From the NCBI GenBank assembly GCA_902539165.1, contig CACBHY010000007.1, positions 1 to 38,600 on the forward strand: a stretch of 38,600 nt of DNA, read 5' to 3'. Every line of letters starts with the position of its first letter. Position 1 is the stretch's first letter. The DNA comes from an uncultured Pelagibacteraceae bacterium (GTDB lineage: Bacteria; Pseudomonadota; Alphaproteobacteria; Pelagibacterales; Pelagibacteraceae). Positions 1 to 8,718 of the stretch are shown one piece after another. The notes beneath the pieces were generated by a model. That model had not been told where the DNA came from. It searched no databases and saw nothing but the letters and a program-made list of their open reading frames with translations. The translations under genes and the position numbers were made by a program.

Positions 1-672
1 AATAGCATTATTAGGTTTGAATTTTTTAATCATTGAAAGTGAGTTTTCTAAATTAAAATGTGACGGGTGAAAATTATACCACAAACAGTCAATTACTAAA
101 TATTTCAAATTTTTAAAATATTTATAATCTTTATTATAAATTTTACTTACATCACTTATATAGGCTAATTTTTTATCTATTATAAAGCAATTTGATTTTA
201 CTCTACCATGCTCTACTTCAATAGATTTAATTTTTACTTTTCTATTGTTGTTGAGTGTAAAGAAATTATTTTTTAATTTATTTAATTTCAGCGTTGCAGG
301 ATATTCTCTTGAATAACTTTTAAAAATATAAGAAAAAGTTTTCAATAGATAATTAGATGTGAATTTATCAGCATAAACATTAATTGGTTTTCTGCTGTTT
401 ATGTAGAAAGATCTTAAGTCATTTATGCCATGTGTTTGATCACCATGCATATGTGAATAAAGTACTTTATTTATCTTTTTAATTTTATGTCTCAATAGTT
501 GCTGTCTAAGGTCTGGTGAGGTATCTATCAAAATATTTTCATCTGAAGTTTGAAACAATGCTGAGCATCTTGTTCTATAGTTTTTTTTATTATTTGGATC
601 ACAATTACCATAAAAACCATCCGGTCTTGGTACACCCATTGAACTACCACAACCTAATATAATAAATTTCAT
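1..672 (-). CDS. Metallo-beta-lactamase-fold hydrolase (PhnP/RNase Z-like), C-terminus off window
   Basis: This is a partial gene. It starts at the ATG on 670-672 and stays open to the left edge (224 codons visible). The protein opens with a strand and glycine-rich turn (FIILGCGSSMGVP) and then DTSPDLR, as in the PhnP-like MBL hydrolases that alphaproteobacteria carry downstream of metG and tatD. The metal motif reads SHMHGDQTHGIND (H74, H76, D78, Q79, H81). The family consensus is HxHxDH, so the last His of that motif is replaced by Gln although a His follows two residues later. A later EHG and an ISD segment fit the remaining metal ligands. The gene lies 5 bp after tatD and is probably cotranscribed with it. 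The substrate cannot be told from sequence; a phosphodiester is the family expectation. Confidence 0.85.
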   Translation of the reverse strand, partial: MKFIILGCGSSMGVPRPDGFYGNCDPNNKKNYRTRCSALFQTSDENILIDTSPDLRQQLLRHKIKKINKVLYSHMHGDQTHGINDLRSFYINSRKPINVYADKFTSNYLLKTFSYIFKSYSREYPATLKLNKLKNNFFTLNNNRKVKIKSIEVEHGRVKSNCFIIDKKLAYISDVSKIYNKDYKYFKNLKYLVIDCLWYNFHPSHFNLENSLSMIKKFKPNNAI

Positions 673-677
673 AACTA

Positions 678-1439
678 TTAAATAAAGAACAGTTGATTAA
701 AATTATTTGTAGTTATTTCAACGAGTTTTGACTTTGGTATTTCTTTAATTTCAGCAAGTTTAACAGCTGTAAAATCAATAAATGATGGTTCATTTTTTTT
801 ACCCCTATTTGGTACAGGTGCTAAAAAGGGACTGTCGGTTTCAATCAATAAATTTTCTAGAGGTAAGGACTTAAAGGTATCCTGCAAATCGAATGAGTTT
901 TTAAAGGTAATAATACCACTTGCTGAAAAATAGGAGTTCAATAGTAAAAGCTTTTTTGCAAATTCTTTAGATCCTGTAAAACAATGCATTAAAATTTTAA
1001 GGTCATTATTTTTATATGAATTAAGTATTTCATATGTTTCATCTTCTGCATTTCTTGAATGGACAATTAATGGGGACTTGGTCTCAATTGAAGCTTCTAT
1101 GTGTTCTTTAAAACTAGATATTTGTTTTTCACGATCACTATTATTATAATAAAAATCTAGTCCAGTTTCACCTATACCAATAATTTTATCATTTTCTTTA
1201 AAGTTCTGAACTAATTGAGAGGAAGTTAAAACATTTTTGTCACTTTCGTGTGGATGAATACCAATAGTACCATAAATAATGTCATCTTTTTGGATCAATT
1301 GTTTAATTTTAGAAAAACTATCTATTGATGTAGATATAGTTAGCAATTTTTTTATACCAACATCTTTTGATCTTTGTATTACGTTATTAAGATCACTCAT
1401 TAATGGTTCATGATCGAGATGACAGTGTGAATCAATCAT
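678..1439 (-). CDS. tatD: TatD-family metal-dependent deoxyribonuclease
   Basis: The 253-aa protein has the full TatD metal set: HxH at the N-terminus (H5, H7), GIGETGLD with E91, H127 in the VHSR segment, H152 in MHCFTG, and D202 in ETDSPFLAP. TatD enzymes are TIM-barrel amidohydrolase-type nucleases (3'-5' exonuclease activity in the characterised members) and act in the cytoplasm. Length is normal for the family. The start codon overlaps the end of metG by 8 bp, so translation is probably coupled. metG-tatD-MBL is a conserved alphaproteobacterial order. Despite the name, the gene is not functionally tied to the tatABC cluster elsewhere in this window. Confidence 0.93.
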   Translation of the reverse strand: MIDSHCHLDHEPLMSDLNNVIQRSKDVGIKKLLTISTSIDSFSKIKQLIQKDDIIYGTIGIHPHESDKNVLTSSQLVQNFKENDKIIGIGETGLDFYYNNSDREKQISSFKEHIEASIETKSPLIVHSRNAEDETYEILNSYKNNDLKILMHCFTGSKEFAKKLLLLNSYFSASGIITFKNSFDLQDTFKSLPLENLLIETDSPFLAPVPNRGKKNEPSFIDFTAVKLAEIKEIPKSKLVEITTNNFNQLFFI

Positions 1440-2973
1440 TATCTTTTTCTATTTTTTTAAAAAGTATATCTATTTTATTTATACTATTTCCTTTAATTAA
1501 AAATTCATTTTTAGATATGTCTTCTAATTTAATGTCATTTTCATCAAGATTAAATATTTTTAAAGCCTTTAATACTGATCCTGGGATTATTGGATAGAGT
1601 AAAAAACTTATTTTTCTAATAATTTCCAAGGCAGTAAATACAATAGTATTTAATCTAATAATATTGTCTTTCTTTTTCCATGGCTCTTGGTCGTTAAAAT
1701 ATTTATTAGCCTCAAAAAGGGAATTAACTATATAATCAATGTAGAAATTTAAATTTTGTTGGTCTATTTTAGATCTAATATTTTCTAAATTATCTCTAAA
1801 TTTATTTAGAATGTTTAAATCGTCTTTTTCAAATTTTATTTTCTCTGGTATTTTTCCATCACAATTCTTTATTGCAAAAGCAGTAACACGTTGACATAAA
1901 TTTCCATAATTATTTGCTAAATCACTATTTATACAGTCCTCTAATCTATCTTGGGATATATTTCCATCATTGCCAAAAGAGACTTCTTTTATTAAATAAT
2001 ATCTTAATGGATCCAAGCCATATTCATCAATAATTTGCAATGGATCTAAAATATTGCCTTTTGATTTAGACATTTTCACATCTCCCGAAAGTATCCATCC
2101 GTGACCATAAACTTTTTTTGGTAGTTCAATTTTAGCAGCTAATAAAAAAGCTGGCCAATATACAGCATGAAATCTTAATATATCTTTACCAATTAAATGT
2201 ATTGAGGCAGGCCAAAATTTTTTAAACAATTCATCTTCTTTATTGGGGTAATTTAAAGCACTTATATAGTTGGTAAGTGCATCAAGCCAAACATAGATAA
2301 CATGGTTGTCATTCCCAGGCACTTTAATACCCCATGAAAAAGATTTTCTACTTACTGAAAGATCTTTAAGTCCACTTTTAACAAAACTTATTACCTCGTT
2401 TTTTCTTGATGCAGGTGAAATAAAATTAGGGTTTTTTTTATAAAAATCTAATAAGGGTTTTTCCCATTTAGAAAGTCTAAAAAAATATGACTCCTCCTCT
2501 ATCCACTCAACGGGTGATTTAGAACTAATTGAAATTTTTTTACCCTCTACTTCTTCTATTTCATCTTCATTATAAAAAGCTTCATCTGAAACAGAGTACC
2601 ATCCTGAATAATTGGAAAGATAAATATCATCATTCTTTTCAAGTTCTTTCCATAAATGTTGAACTGTTTTCTTATGTCGCTCTTCAGTAGTTCGTATAAA
2701 ATCTGTATTAGTTAAATTTAAAATTTTGGATAAATCTCTAAAGGTTTTACTAATTTGATCACAGAATTTGAGTGGATCAAGACCTTCTTTCTCTGCTGAT
2801 CTTTGTATTTTAAGTCCATGCTCATCAGTTCCAGTTAGGAAATAAACTTTGTACCCATCAATAGTTTTAAATCGTGAAAAAAAATCAGCAATAATACTTG
2901 AATAAGCATGACCCATGTGAGGTGTTGCAGAAGGGTAGTATATTGGTGTTGTGATATAAAAATTCTTATCCAT
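1432..2973 (-). CDS. metG: Methionyl-tRNA synthetase, short form
   Basis: Class I synthetase of 513 aa charging tRNA-Met. The N-terminus shows TTPIYYPSATPHMGH, with the HIGH signature as H19-M-G-H22, then TGTDEHG near residues 48-53. The KMSKS loop is at 300-304 followed by GNILDP. The connective-peptide region (about 125-145, GWYSVSDEAFY) has no cysteines, so this is the zinc-free type. There is no C-terminal EMAP-like tRNA-binding domain, which puts it in the roughly 510-aa class common in alphaproteobacteria. It overlaps holB by 8 bp upstream and tatD by 8 bp downstream. Confidence 0.97.
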   Translation of the reverse strand: MDKNFYITTPIYYPSATPHMGHAYSSIIADFFSRFKTIDGYKVYFLTGTDEHGLKIQRSAEKEGLDPLKFCDQISKTFRDLSKILNLTNTDFIRTTEERHKKTVQHLWKELEKNDDIYLSNYSGWYSVSDEAFYNEDEIEEVEGKKISISSKSPVEWIEEESYFFRLSKWEKPLLDFYKKNPNFISPASRKNEVISFVKSGLKDLSVSRKSFSWGIKVPGNDNHVIYVWLDALTNYISALNYPNKEDELFKKFWPASIHLIGKDILRFHAVYWPAFLLAAKIELPKKVYGHGWILSGDVKMSKSKGNILDPLQIIDEYGLDPLRYYLIKEVSFGNDGNISQDRLEDCINSDLANNYGNLCQRVTAFAIKNCDGKIPEKIKFEKDDLNILNKFRDNLENIRSKIDQQNLNFYIDYIVNSLFEANKYFNDQEPWKKKDNIIRLNTIVFTALEIIRKISFLLYPIIPGSVLKALKIFNLDENDIKLEDISKNEFLIKGNSINKIDILFKKIEKDND

Positions 2974-3889
2974 TTAATATTCGATCTTCAAATTCCATAA
3001 AAAGAGTTTCTTCGTCTAAATTATAAGTTTTAGTATTTTTAATTTTTTTTAAAAAAAGGTTATAAAAATTTAATATTTCAACATTGTTAATATTAACTTT
3101 ACTCCTAAAGTAATTATCAATAAATGAGTAGGTTAATTCAATTAATATTTTATCTTTTTTGTAAAGTTTATTTTTAATTATCAATGATAAAAAATTTTTT
3201 AATGACAAATTTTTTACATCTATTTCAAACTCTTTTGAAACTTTTAAAATTTTTAATAATTGTCCAGGTGTATTATAATAATTAATTAATTCTTCATTAA
3301 ATATATCGTAAATATCTTGATTTATAATCTTGTTAGCTATTTCTATAGTTTGATTTTGAGAAAGAGAGATTTTAAAATTTATACATCTTGATTTTAAGGT
3401 AGTGAGTACACGTTTATTACTATTTATTAAGATAAAGTTTATATTATCATTTGGCTCCTCAATTACTTTGAGCAACGCGTTGACAGAATTAAGGTTAAGT
3501 AAATTAATATTATCAATCAAAACAAACCTCGGGTCTTCTTTAAATGATGATTTGTTTAAAATAGAAATTAGATCTCTGATTTGACTAATATCAATATTTT
3601 TTTTTCCTTCCTCAACATCAATGAGGTTAAAATTAGGATTAGATTTATTCTTAATTAATTTAAAAGATTTATTTTCACTATTAATTTTATAATTTTTCAA
3701 ATCATAACTATGATCTTCATTTAAGGATAAAGTATAATTGATTAAATGATACGCTAAGGTACATTTGCCTATACCCTTTTCACCTGACAAAATTATTTTA
3801 TTTGGAAACTTTTTGCTTAAATATAAATTTTTAAATGTGTCAAAAATTTCATAATGCCCAAATAAACTTTGTTGTGATGAAGATTCCAT
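2966..3889 (-). CDS. holB: DNA polymerase III delta-prime subunit (clamp loader)
   Basis: A 307-aa AAA+ clamp-loader subunit that helps load the sliding clamp onto DNA. The P-loop at 36-44 reads GEKGIGKCT, with Cys at the usual Thr/Ser position; non-canonical P-loops are normal for delta-prime. A Walker-B-like strand (FVLIDN) is followed by NALLKVIEEP, and the arginine-finger SRC motif is in LTTLKSRC. The C-terminal collar region is poorly conserved and very Lys/Asn-rich. It sits between tmk (3 bp gap) and metG (8 bp overlap), the standard alphaproteobacterial order. Confidence 0.92.
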   Translation of the reverse strand: MESSSQQSLFGHYEIFDTFKNLYLSKKFPNKIILSGEKGIGKCTLAYHLINYTLSLNEDHSYDLKNYKINSENKSFKLIKNKSNPNFNLIDVEEGKKNIDISQIRDLISILNKSSFKEDPRFVLIDNINLLNLNSVNALLKVIEEPNDNINFILINSNKRVLTTLKSRCINFKISLSQNQTIEIANKIINQDIYDIFNEELINYYNTPGQLLKILKVSKEFEIDVKNLSLKNFLSLIIKNKLYKKDKILIELTYSFIDNYFRSKVNINNVEILNFYNLFLKKIKNTKTYNLDEETLFMEFEDRILNG

Positions 3890-3892
3890 ATA

Positions 3893-4507
3893 TTAAATTA
3901 AATTTTTTATTTTATCTAAGATTAATTTCTTATTTTTTTCAATTTTTAAATTTGAATTAATTATCATATACGAATTTTTTTTTGAATTAGCTAATTTAAT
4001 AAAACCATTCTGCACTTTATTATAAAAAGCTGAGTTAAATTTATCATACCTATTAAGAGATTTTCTTTTTTTTAGTCTTAAAAATAAATTTTTATTATTT
4101 ACTATATTTAAGAAAGTAAAATTTATTTTGATGTTTTCTAGCAAATACTTATTTAATAAATTAATTAATTTCAAATTAACACCCATACCATAATGTTGGT
4201 ATGCAATAGTTGAGTCTGTAAATCTATCAATAAGAATAACTTTTTTATTATAATTTTTTTTAATTAAACTTATATTCTCACTTCTTGATGCTAAAAATAA
4301 CAATAGATCCGTATTTTTATTAAAATTAGATTTATTATTTAACATTAATTTTCTTATTTTCTCAGAATTATGACTGCCGCCAGGTTCTCGTATTTTAATA
4401 AAGCTGATTTTTTTTTGCTTTAAATATCTTGCAACTGAAGCTAAATGAGAACTTTTTCCACTCCCTTCAATTCCCTCAAAGACAATTATAGGTTTTTTAG
4501 ACATCAC
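3893..4507 (-). CDS. tmk: Thymidylate kinase
   Basis: This 204-aa kinase phosphorylates dTMP to dTDP. The P-loop GIEGSGKSS lies at residues 12-20, REPGGS follows at about 40, and the DRF motif (LIDRFTDST) carries the catalytic Asp-Arg. A lysine/arginine-rich LID (RLKKRKSLNRYDKF) is present. Two adjacent ATG codons are possible starts (4505-4507 or 4502-4504). The gene overlaps the upstream carboxypeptidase gene by 11 bp, so it is probably translationally coupled. Confidence 0.95.
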   Translation of the reverse strand: MMSKKPIIVFEGIEGSGKSSHLASVARYLKQKKISFIKIREPGGSHNSEKIRKLMLNNKSNFNKNTDLLLFLASRSENISLIKKNYNKKVILIDRFTDSTIAYQHYGMGVNLKLINLLNKYLLENIKINFTFLNIVNNKNLFLRLKKRKSLNRYDKFNSAFYNKVQNGFIKLANSKKNSYMIINSNLKIEKNKKLILDKIKNLI

Positions 4508-5648
4508 CCCAGATTAAATAGTTTATTGATTTAATTAATCTGGATATAAAATTTACTTTTTTAACCTCTTTTGATGACAATAGATCATATTCACCAACTA
4601 ATTCTTGGTCGTATACTACTCTTAATGTTGCTATTTTCTGGTCTTTTTGAATTGGAGCTTCTACTGGTCCTTGATATTTGACAGAAACTTTCAGTAATTT
4701 TTTTTTAGCTTTTTTGATAGTTTTATAAATATCTTGATCAGTATAAGCATCTACTGTGTCTTGTTTACCAAGCCAGACATTAATTTTTTGAAAAGGTTTA
4801 TTTGATTTTGCTATTTCAACTAAATCATAGTTAGTTAAACCGTATGTTAAAAGTTTAGTGCTTTCTTTGGATCTTGCATTTTTTGTATTAAAACCACTGC
4901 CTACTGCTATCAGTCGTCTACCGTTTCTCTCTATAGATGATGCTAAAGAATATTTTTCAACTGCAAGATATCCTGTTTTAATCCCATCTGCTCCAAGGTT
5001 TTTATATAAAAGAGGATTTCTGTTACCTTGAGTAATTGAATCACCACCGGTACGATCCCAGGTAAATTCTTTTTCGGCAAACATTTTATAAAACTCAGGA
5101 TGTTTTTTTATTAAATATCTAGACATAATCATTATATCTCTAACAGTAGAATAGTTATCAGGATCATTAATCCCTGAGGAATTTGTAAAATTTGTATTTT
5201 TCATACCTATTTCTCTTGCTTTTGCTGTCATTAGCAAAGCAAATTCCTCCTCAGTGCCAGCTATACCCTCTGCTAAAGCTATACAAGCATCGTTACCTGA
5301 TGCAACAATTATACCTTTAAGTAAATTTTCCACTGAAACTTGGTCTCCTACCATAATAAACATAGAGGAATAACCAGAAGTTGACAATCTCCATGCCTTT
5401 TCTGAAATAATAAATTTTTCATCTAAACTCAGATCACCAGATTTGATTAAGTCAAAAGCAATGATAGAGGTCATAATTTTAGTCATTGAAGCTGGATAAA
5501 TAGATCTATCTGGTTCTTTTTCATACAAAATTTCTCCTGAATAATAATCCTGTAATATTGCAGTTCTTGCTTTTACGTCAAAATTAGCATGTGAAATTGA
5601 GAAGAAAAATGAGTATAGAAAAATATAAATTAAAATTTTGTTAAGCAT
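4497..5648 (-). CDS. D-alanyl-D-alanine carboxypeptidase (PBP5/6 type)
   Basis: A periplasmic serine carboxypeptidase of 383 aa that trims the terminal D-Ala from peptidoglycan pentapeptides. The N-terminal signal peptide (about residues 3-21) is hydrophobic. The three penicillin-binding motifs are intact: SxxK at S54-K57 (ASMTK), SxN at S117-N119 (ASGNDA) and KTG at 224-226. The PBP5 C-terminal beta domain covers roughly 275-360, and the last residues (FISRLIKSINYLIW) look like the amphipathic membrane anchor. The neighbours mltB and rlpA-like make this a cell-wall remodelling group. The symbol could be dacC or dacF; sequence alone does not decide it. Confidence 0.95.
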   Translation of the reverse strand: MLNKILIYIFLYSFFFSISHANFDVKARTAILQDYYSGEILYEKEPDRSIYPASMTKIMTSIIAFDLIKSGDLSLDEKFIISEKAWRLSTSGYSSMFIMVGDQVSVENLLKGIIVASGNDACIALAEGIAGTEEEFALLMTAKAREIGMKNTNFTNSSGINDPDNYSTVRDIMIMSRYLIKKHPEFYKMFAEKEFTWDRTGGDSITQGNRNPLLYKNLGADGIKTGYLAVEKYSLASSIERNGRRLIAVGSGFNTKNARSKESTKLLTYGLTNYDLVEIAKSNKPFQKINVWLGKQDTVDAYTDQDIYKTIKKAKKKLLKVSVKYQGPVEAPIQKDQKIATLRVVYDQELVGEYDLLSSKEVKKVNFISRLIKSINYLIWGDV

Positions 5649-6402
5649 CCTTTAATATTTCTAAGTTTTCAAAATCTAATAATTTTATTTCATCAAATGA
5701 TTGTTCTAGTTTTTTTATATCACTAAATGGTCCTAATAATACCCTATATTTAGTCTTAGATAGTTTTTTTATTAATGGATTTTTCAAATTTGTCTCGTTT
5801 TTAATTCTTAGGATCATATTTTCTGCTGAGTCTTTATAATAAAAATCAGCAATTTTAATTGAATATAAAAAATTAGGTTTATTGACTTTGTTTTTTTTAT
5901 TTAAGTCATCACCTAAATTATCAATTGTAATACCATCAACAGGAGCTTTTTCAGCAACATTTTTTTCTTCATCAAATGTTTTTGCTTTTTTTGCAATAAA
6001 TGTTGAATTTTCAGAAATAAGAACAAGATCAACATAGGGTTCGTTTAAATCAATAGATAGCTCACTTGCAATTCTTGTTGTTATTACTGAATTATAAAAG
6101 TCTGAAAATTGTACGTTATTTGAAATAACTTTAGCAATAATTGATTTATTATTTACAGGATTAGTAATTTTTACAAAAGAATTTTTTTTTATTTTTTTAT
6201 GAAAAATAACTAAAGCATTATCATCAATTTTTTTTGATATTTTGTTATCTTTTTTAAGTTGTTCATCATAAATCAGCGTAAAACCTGTGTTATTGTATTT
6301 TAGATAGTTAGAGTAATTTATTACTTTCTTGTTATCATCAAATTGCTGACAAGCTGTTAAAAATAAAATTAAAAATATGGTTAAAATTTTATTGAAGTTC
6401 AT
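5641..6402 (-). CDS. rlpA: RlpA-like SPOR-domain lipoprotein, probably catalytically dead
   Basis: The 253-aa protein begins with a lipoprotein signal (LTAC, C18 lipidated). A degenerate double-psi beta-barrel spans about 38-130. It is followed by an acidic/lysine linker and a C-terminal SPOR domain (about 175-253, YSIKIADF to YRVLLGPF), which in the family binds denuded septal glycan. The place between mltB and the D,D-carboxypeptidase is where alphaproteobacteria carry RlpA. In the barrel, H68 can be aligned with the catalytic His of RlpA. The segment normally reading INDRGPF is here ISNNVQF (93-99), so the catalytic Asp appears to be Asn. It is most likely a septal glycan-binding protein without transglycosylase activity. 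Divergence is high, so the barrel call is weaker than the SPOR call. Confidence 0.75.
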   Translation of the reverse strand: MNFNKILTIFLILFLTACQQFDDNKKVINYSNYLKYNNTGFTLIYDEQLKKDNKISKKIDDNALVIFHKKIKKNSFVKITNPVNNKSIIAKVISNNVQFSDFYNSVITTRIASELSIDLNEPYVDLVLISENSTFIAKKAKTFDEEKNVAEKAPVDGITIDNLGDDLNKKNKVNKPNFLYSIKIADFYYKDSAENMILRIKNETNLKNPLIKKLSKTKYRVLLGPFSDIKKLEQSFDEIKLLDFENLEILKDA

Positions 6403-7393
6403 TTTTAAATTTATCTTTTAAAGTACAAACAGCTAACGCAAATCTTAATGATCTGTTCCATTGTAATATTATTTCATAATTATCAAAAACAATAAAGGCT
6501 GGATTTAATGTGTCAGCATCAGGTATTATATCTTTATCGGGTGTAATTATGGCTACTTGAAGATTTTCGTATTTATTCTCAATATCATCTATATTTGTAA
6601 TAAATTTACTGAATGATTTTAATTTTTGTTTGTTGTGCAGTTTCTTAGCTGAAACATTTAAATATTTTTTAGGTATATCATTGGATAAATTAACTCTCTT
6701 AAAACAGGGTTGACCAGCTTTCCAACCAATTTGATTTAAGTAGTTTCCAGCTGACGCATATGCATCTTTGTTATTTTTTAAATCAATTGAACCATTGTTA
6801 TCATAATCTATTGCATAGTTTTTCATTGTAGAAGGCATAAATTGAAAAAAACCAAATGCACCAGCCCAAGATCCAAATAGTGTTTCATAGTTAACCTGCT
6901 CTTTTTCAATGAGATTTAGAAGTATTAATAATTCATTTGAGAAAAACTTAGACCTTCTTTTATCAAAACTTAATGTAGCAAGAGATGATAAAATATCCAT
7001 TTTTCCAACATAAGTTCCAAAATTTGTTTCTATACCCATTAGTGATAATAGCAATTCTTGTTCAACGTTGAATTTATTTTCTACTGATTTAACTAAATTT
7101 GAGTTTTGTTTATAAAATGATAATCCTTTAGAAACTTTTTTGTCAGAAGTTCTTTTTGAAATATAAGTTTTTGTATCCTCATAAAATTCAGGTTGAAACC
7201 TGTCATATTTAATTACGTTATGAAGAAATTTTGTATTAGACATAACTTTATCAAAAGTTTTTTCAGAAATATTATTTTCAAGAGCTATTTTTTTAAAATT
7301 TTTTTTCCAATTTTCAAACTCTGTATTAATATCGGCGAAAACATTTACGTTATAAGTGAGTAGAATGATAAATAAGTACTTAGTTATTTTCAT
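6389..7393 (-). CDS. mltB: Lytic murein transglycosylase B
   Basis: This 334-aa enzyme would cleave the MurNAc-GlcNAc bond of peptidoglycan with formation of a 1,6-anhydro end. A Sec signal peptide is seen (about 1-20, ending VFA). The catalytic Glu is E122 in LMGIETNFGTYVG. GSWAGAFGFFQFMPSTM and the DYDNNGSIDLKN segment, then ASAGNYLNQIGW, are hallmark MltB motifs. No lipobox is present, so it is probably soluble in the periplasm. It overlaps rarD by 14 bp upstream and the rlpA-like gene by 14 bp downstream. Confidence 0.93.
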   Translation of the reverse strand: MKITKYLFIILLTYNVNVFADINTEFENWKKNFKKIALENNISEKTFDKVMSNTKFLHNVIKYDRFQPEFYEDTKTYISKRTSDKKVSKGLSFYKQNSNLVKSVENKFNVEQELLLSLMGIETNFGTYVGKMDILSSLATLSFDKRRSKFFSNELLILLNLIEKEQVNYETLFGSWAGAFGFFQFMPSTMKNYAIDYDNNGSIDLKNNKDAYASAGNYLNQIGWKAGQPCFKRVNLSNDIPKKYLNVSAKKLHNKQKLKSFSKFITNIDDIENKYENLQVAIITPDKDIIPDADTLNPAFIVFDNYEIILQWNRSLRFALAVCTLKDKFKNELQ

Positions 7394-8258
7394 GTAAATC
7401 CTTCAAATAAATAATTACAGCAATCCAAATAAAAATAAAACTAACTAATTTATTGAATGAAAAAACCTCATCGTAGTAAAAAAAACCAAGTAAAAATTGC
7501 AAAGTTGGTGTTATATAAAAAATCATCCCAGTCGGACCCAGACCACACAGCTCTACACCTCTTACATACAAAAAAAGCGGTATTACAGTCATTGGGCCTG
7601 CCAAAAAAATCAAAAGCATCATCGGAGGGTCTTCAATTTTAAAATCGTTAAATCCATTAATTGATATTAAGTAGAATGCGACGACTGCAAATGGCAATAT
7701 AAACAAACTCTCTATTAGTAAACCAACATCAGTATCAACATTAATTTTTTTTCTAAAAAGATTATACAAACCCCAACTAAACGCTACGACTAAACCTAAC
7801 CAAGGTAAAGAATTATAACTCATTATAATTAAATAAAGAATAGACAATATAACTAATATAATTGAAAAAATTCTTTTCTTGTTAAGAACTTCTTTAAAAA
7901 AAATATACCCTAGCATTACGCTAAGAATTGGCATTATAAAATATCCAAAGCTAGCATCAATTATTCTATTGGTTGCTATTGCATAAATCCAAGCTGCCCA
8001 ATTAATAAAAATCAAGCTACCTGAAAAAAAAAGATAAATTAAATTTTTTTTATTATTTATAATTTCAAAAAAAATATGCCATTTAGAAAAAAAAAAGGTA
8101 GTTATTATCAATGTAAAAGTTGACCAAAGACATCTATGAACAACAAGTTCTATATGACCAATATAAGTGATAGATTTAAAATAAATAACACCGATAAATC
8201 CCCACCAAAATGAGCCAGAACTAGCTAGTAGTAACCCCTTATTGAATTCTTTGTTCAT
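7380..8258 (-). CDS. rarD: RarD-type EamA/DMT-family permease
   Basis: An integral inner-membrane protein of 292 aa with about ten hydrophobic segments in two EamA repeats, as usual for drug/metabolite transporters. The start (GLLLASSGSFWWGFIGVIYFK, with HRCLWS after about 40 residues) and the GLGPTGMIFYITPTLQFLLGFFYYDE segment in the second half match the RarD subfamily. The substrate is unknown. It is first in the long minus-strand run through mltB to tatD. No clear promoter was recognised in the 86 bp between it and the tRNA-Ser. Confidence 0.88.
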   Translation of the reverse strand: MNKEFNKGLLLASSGSFWWGFIGVIYFKSITYIGHIELVVHRCLWSTFTLIITTFFFSKWHIFFEIINNKKNLIYLFFSGSLIFINWAAWIYAIATNRIIDASFGYFIMPILSVMLGYIFFKEVLNKKRIFSIILVILSILYLIIMSYNSLPWLGLVVAFSWGLYNLFRKKINVDTDVGLLIESLFILPFAVVAFYLISINGFNDFKIEDPPMMLLIFLAGPMTVIPLFLYVRGVELCGLGPTGMIFYITPTLQFLLGFFYYDEVFSFNKLVSFIFIWIAVIIYLKDLHENN

Positions 8259-8321
8259 AAGATTTAATGGAATTAGTCGTTATTAGTTTTAATAGACTAT
8301 TTTAAGGTTGAATTAAATAAT

Positions 8322-8327
8322 TATAAT
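8322..8327 (+). promoter_or_regulatory. Possible -10 element for tRNA-Ser
   Basis: A perfect TATAAT lies 17 bp before the tRNA 5' end, placing a start site about 10 nt upstream of the mature tRNA. No good -35 was found at 16-18 bp. A second AT-rich match (TATAAA, 8328-8333) is almost as well placed, so the call is tentative. Confidence 0.35.
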
Positions 8328-8344
8328 TATAAAACCTTGCGAAC

Positions 8345-8434
8345 GGAGAGATGGCTGAGCGGTTGAAAGCACCGGTCTTGAAAACCGGCAAAGGGGCAAC
8401 TCTTTCCTGGGTTCGAATCCCAGTCTCTCCGCCA
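8345..8434 (+). tRNA. tRNA-Ser(UGA)
   Basis: A class II tRNA of 90 nt including encoded CCA. Acceptor arms GGAGAGA (8345-8351) and TCTCTCC (8424-8430) pair fully, with G discriminator and CCA at 8432-8434. The anticodon stem CCGGT/ACCGG encloses CTTGAAA, giving anticodon TGA. The long variable arm and GGTTCGAATCC T-arm are as expected for serine. Its 3' end is only 4 bp from the stop codon of the convergent sdhE. Confidence 0.98.
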
Positions 8435-8438
8435 TTAT

Positions 8439-8696
8439 TCAATACTTAAAACTTTTAAAAAGTAAATTTACTTTATTATTTTCTATTTCAAAATCTGTTT
8501 CGGCACCAGTGTAATAATTATATAAATTTGTATCATCAATATTTAGTAATTTTTCTAAATCAATTAAGTCTTCATAGTTCAAATAATTAATATTTTTTTT
8601 TGTAAATGAGCCCAAAAGTTTATCCATTTCTTTCGTGCCACGATAATTAGATCTATAAATAATTTTTTTTTTTAATTCATCTATATTGATGGTCAT
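8439..8696 (-). CDS. sdhE: SdhE-type FAD assembly factor
   Basis: An 85-aa cytoplasmic protein of the SdhE/Sdh5 (DUF339) family, which promotes covalent attachment of FAD to the flavoprotein subunit of succinate dehydrogenase. The key RGxxE motif is R19-G-T-K-E23 within RSNYRGTKEMDKLLGSF. Length fits the family (about 80-95 aa). The head-to-head arrangement with recG is common in alphaproteobacteria. Only 22 bp separate the two start codons, so at least one promoter probably lies inside the opposite coding region. Confidence 0.88.
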   Translation of the reverse strand: MTINIDELKKKIIYRSNYRGTKEMDKLLGSFTKKNINYLNYEDLIDLEKLLNIDDTNLYNYYTGAETDFEIENNKVNLLFKSFKY

Positions 8697-8718
8697 TATT
8701 AGAATATATTAATTTAAT

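Noticed and set aside
3402..3584. Forward reading frames of about 60-130 codons opposite holB, gyrA, tatC, scpB and others
   Set aside because: They lie antisense to well-supported genes, mirror their codons, and show no ribosome binding site or recognisable motif.
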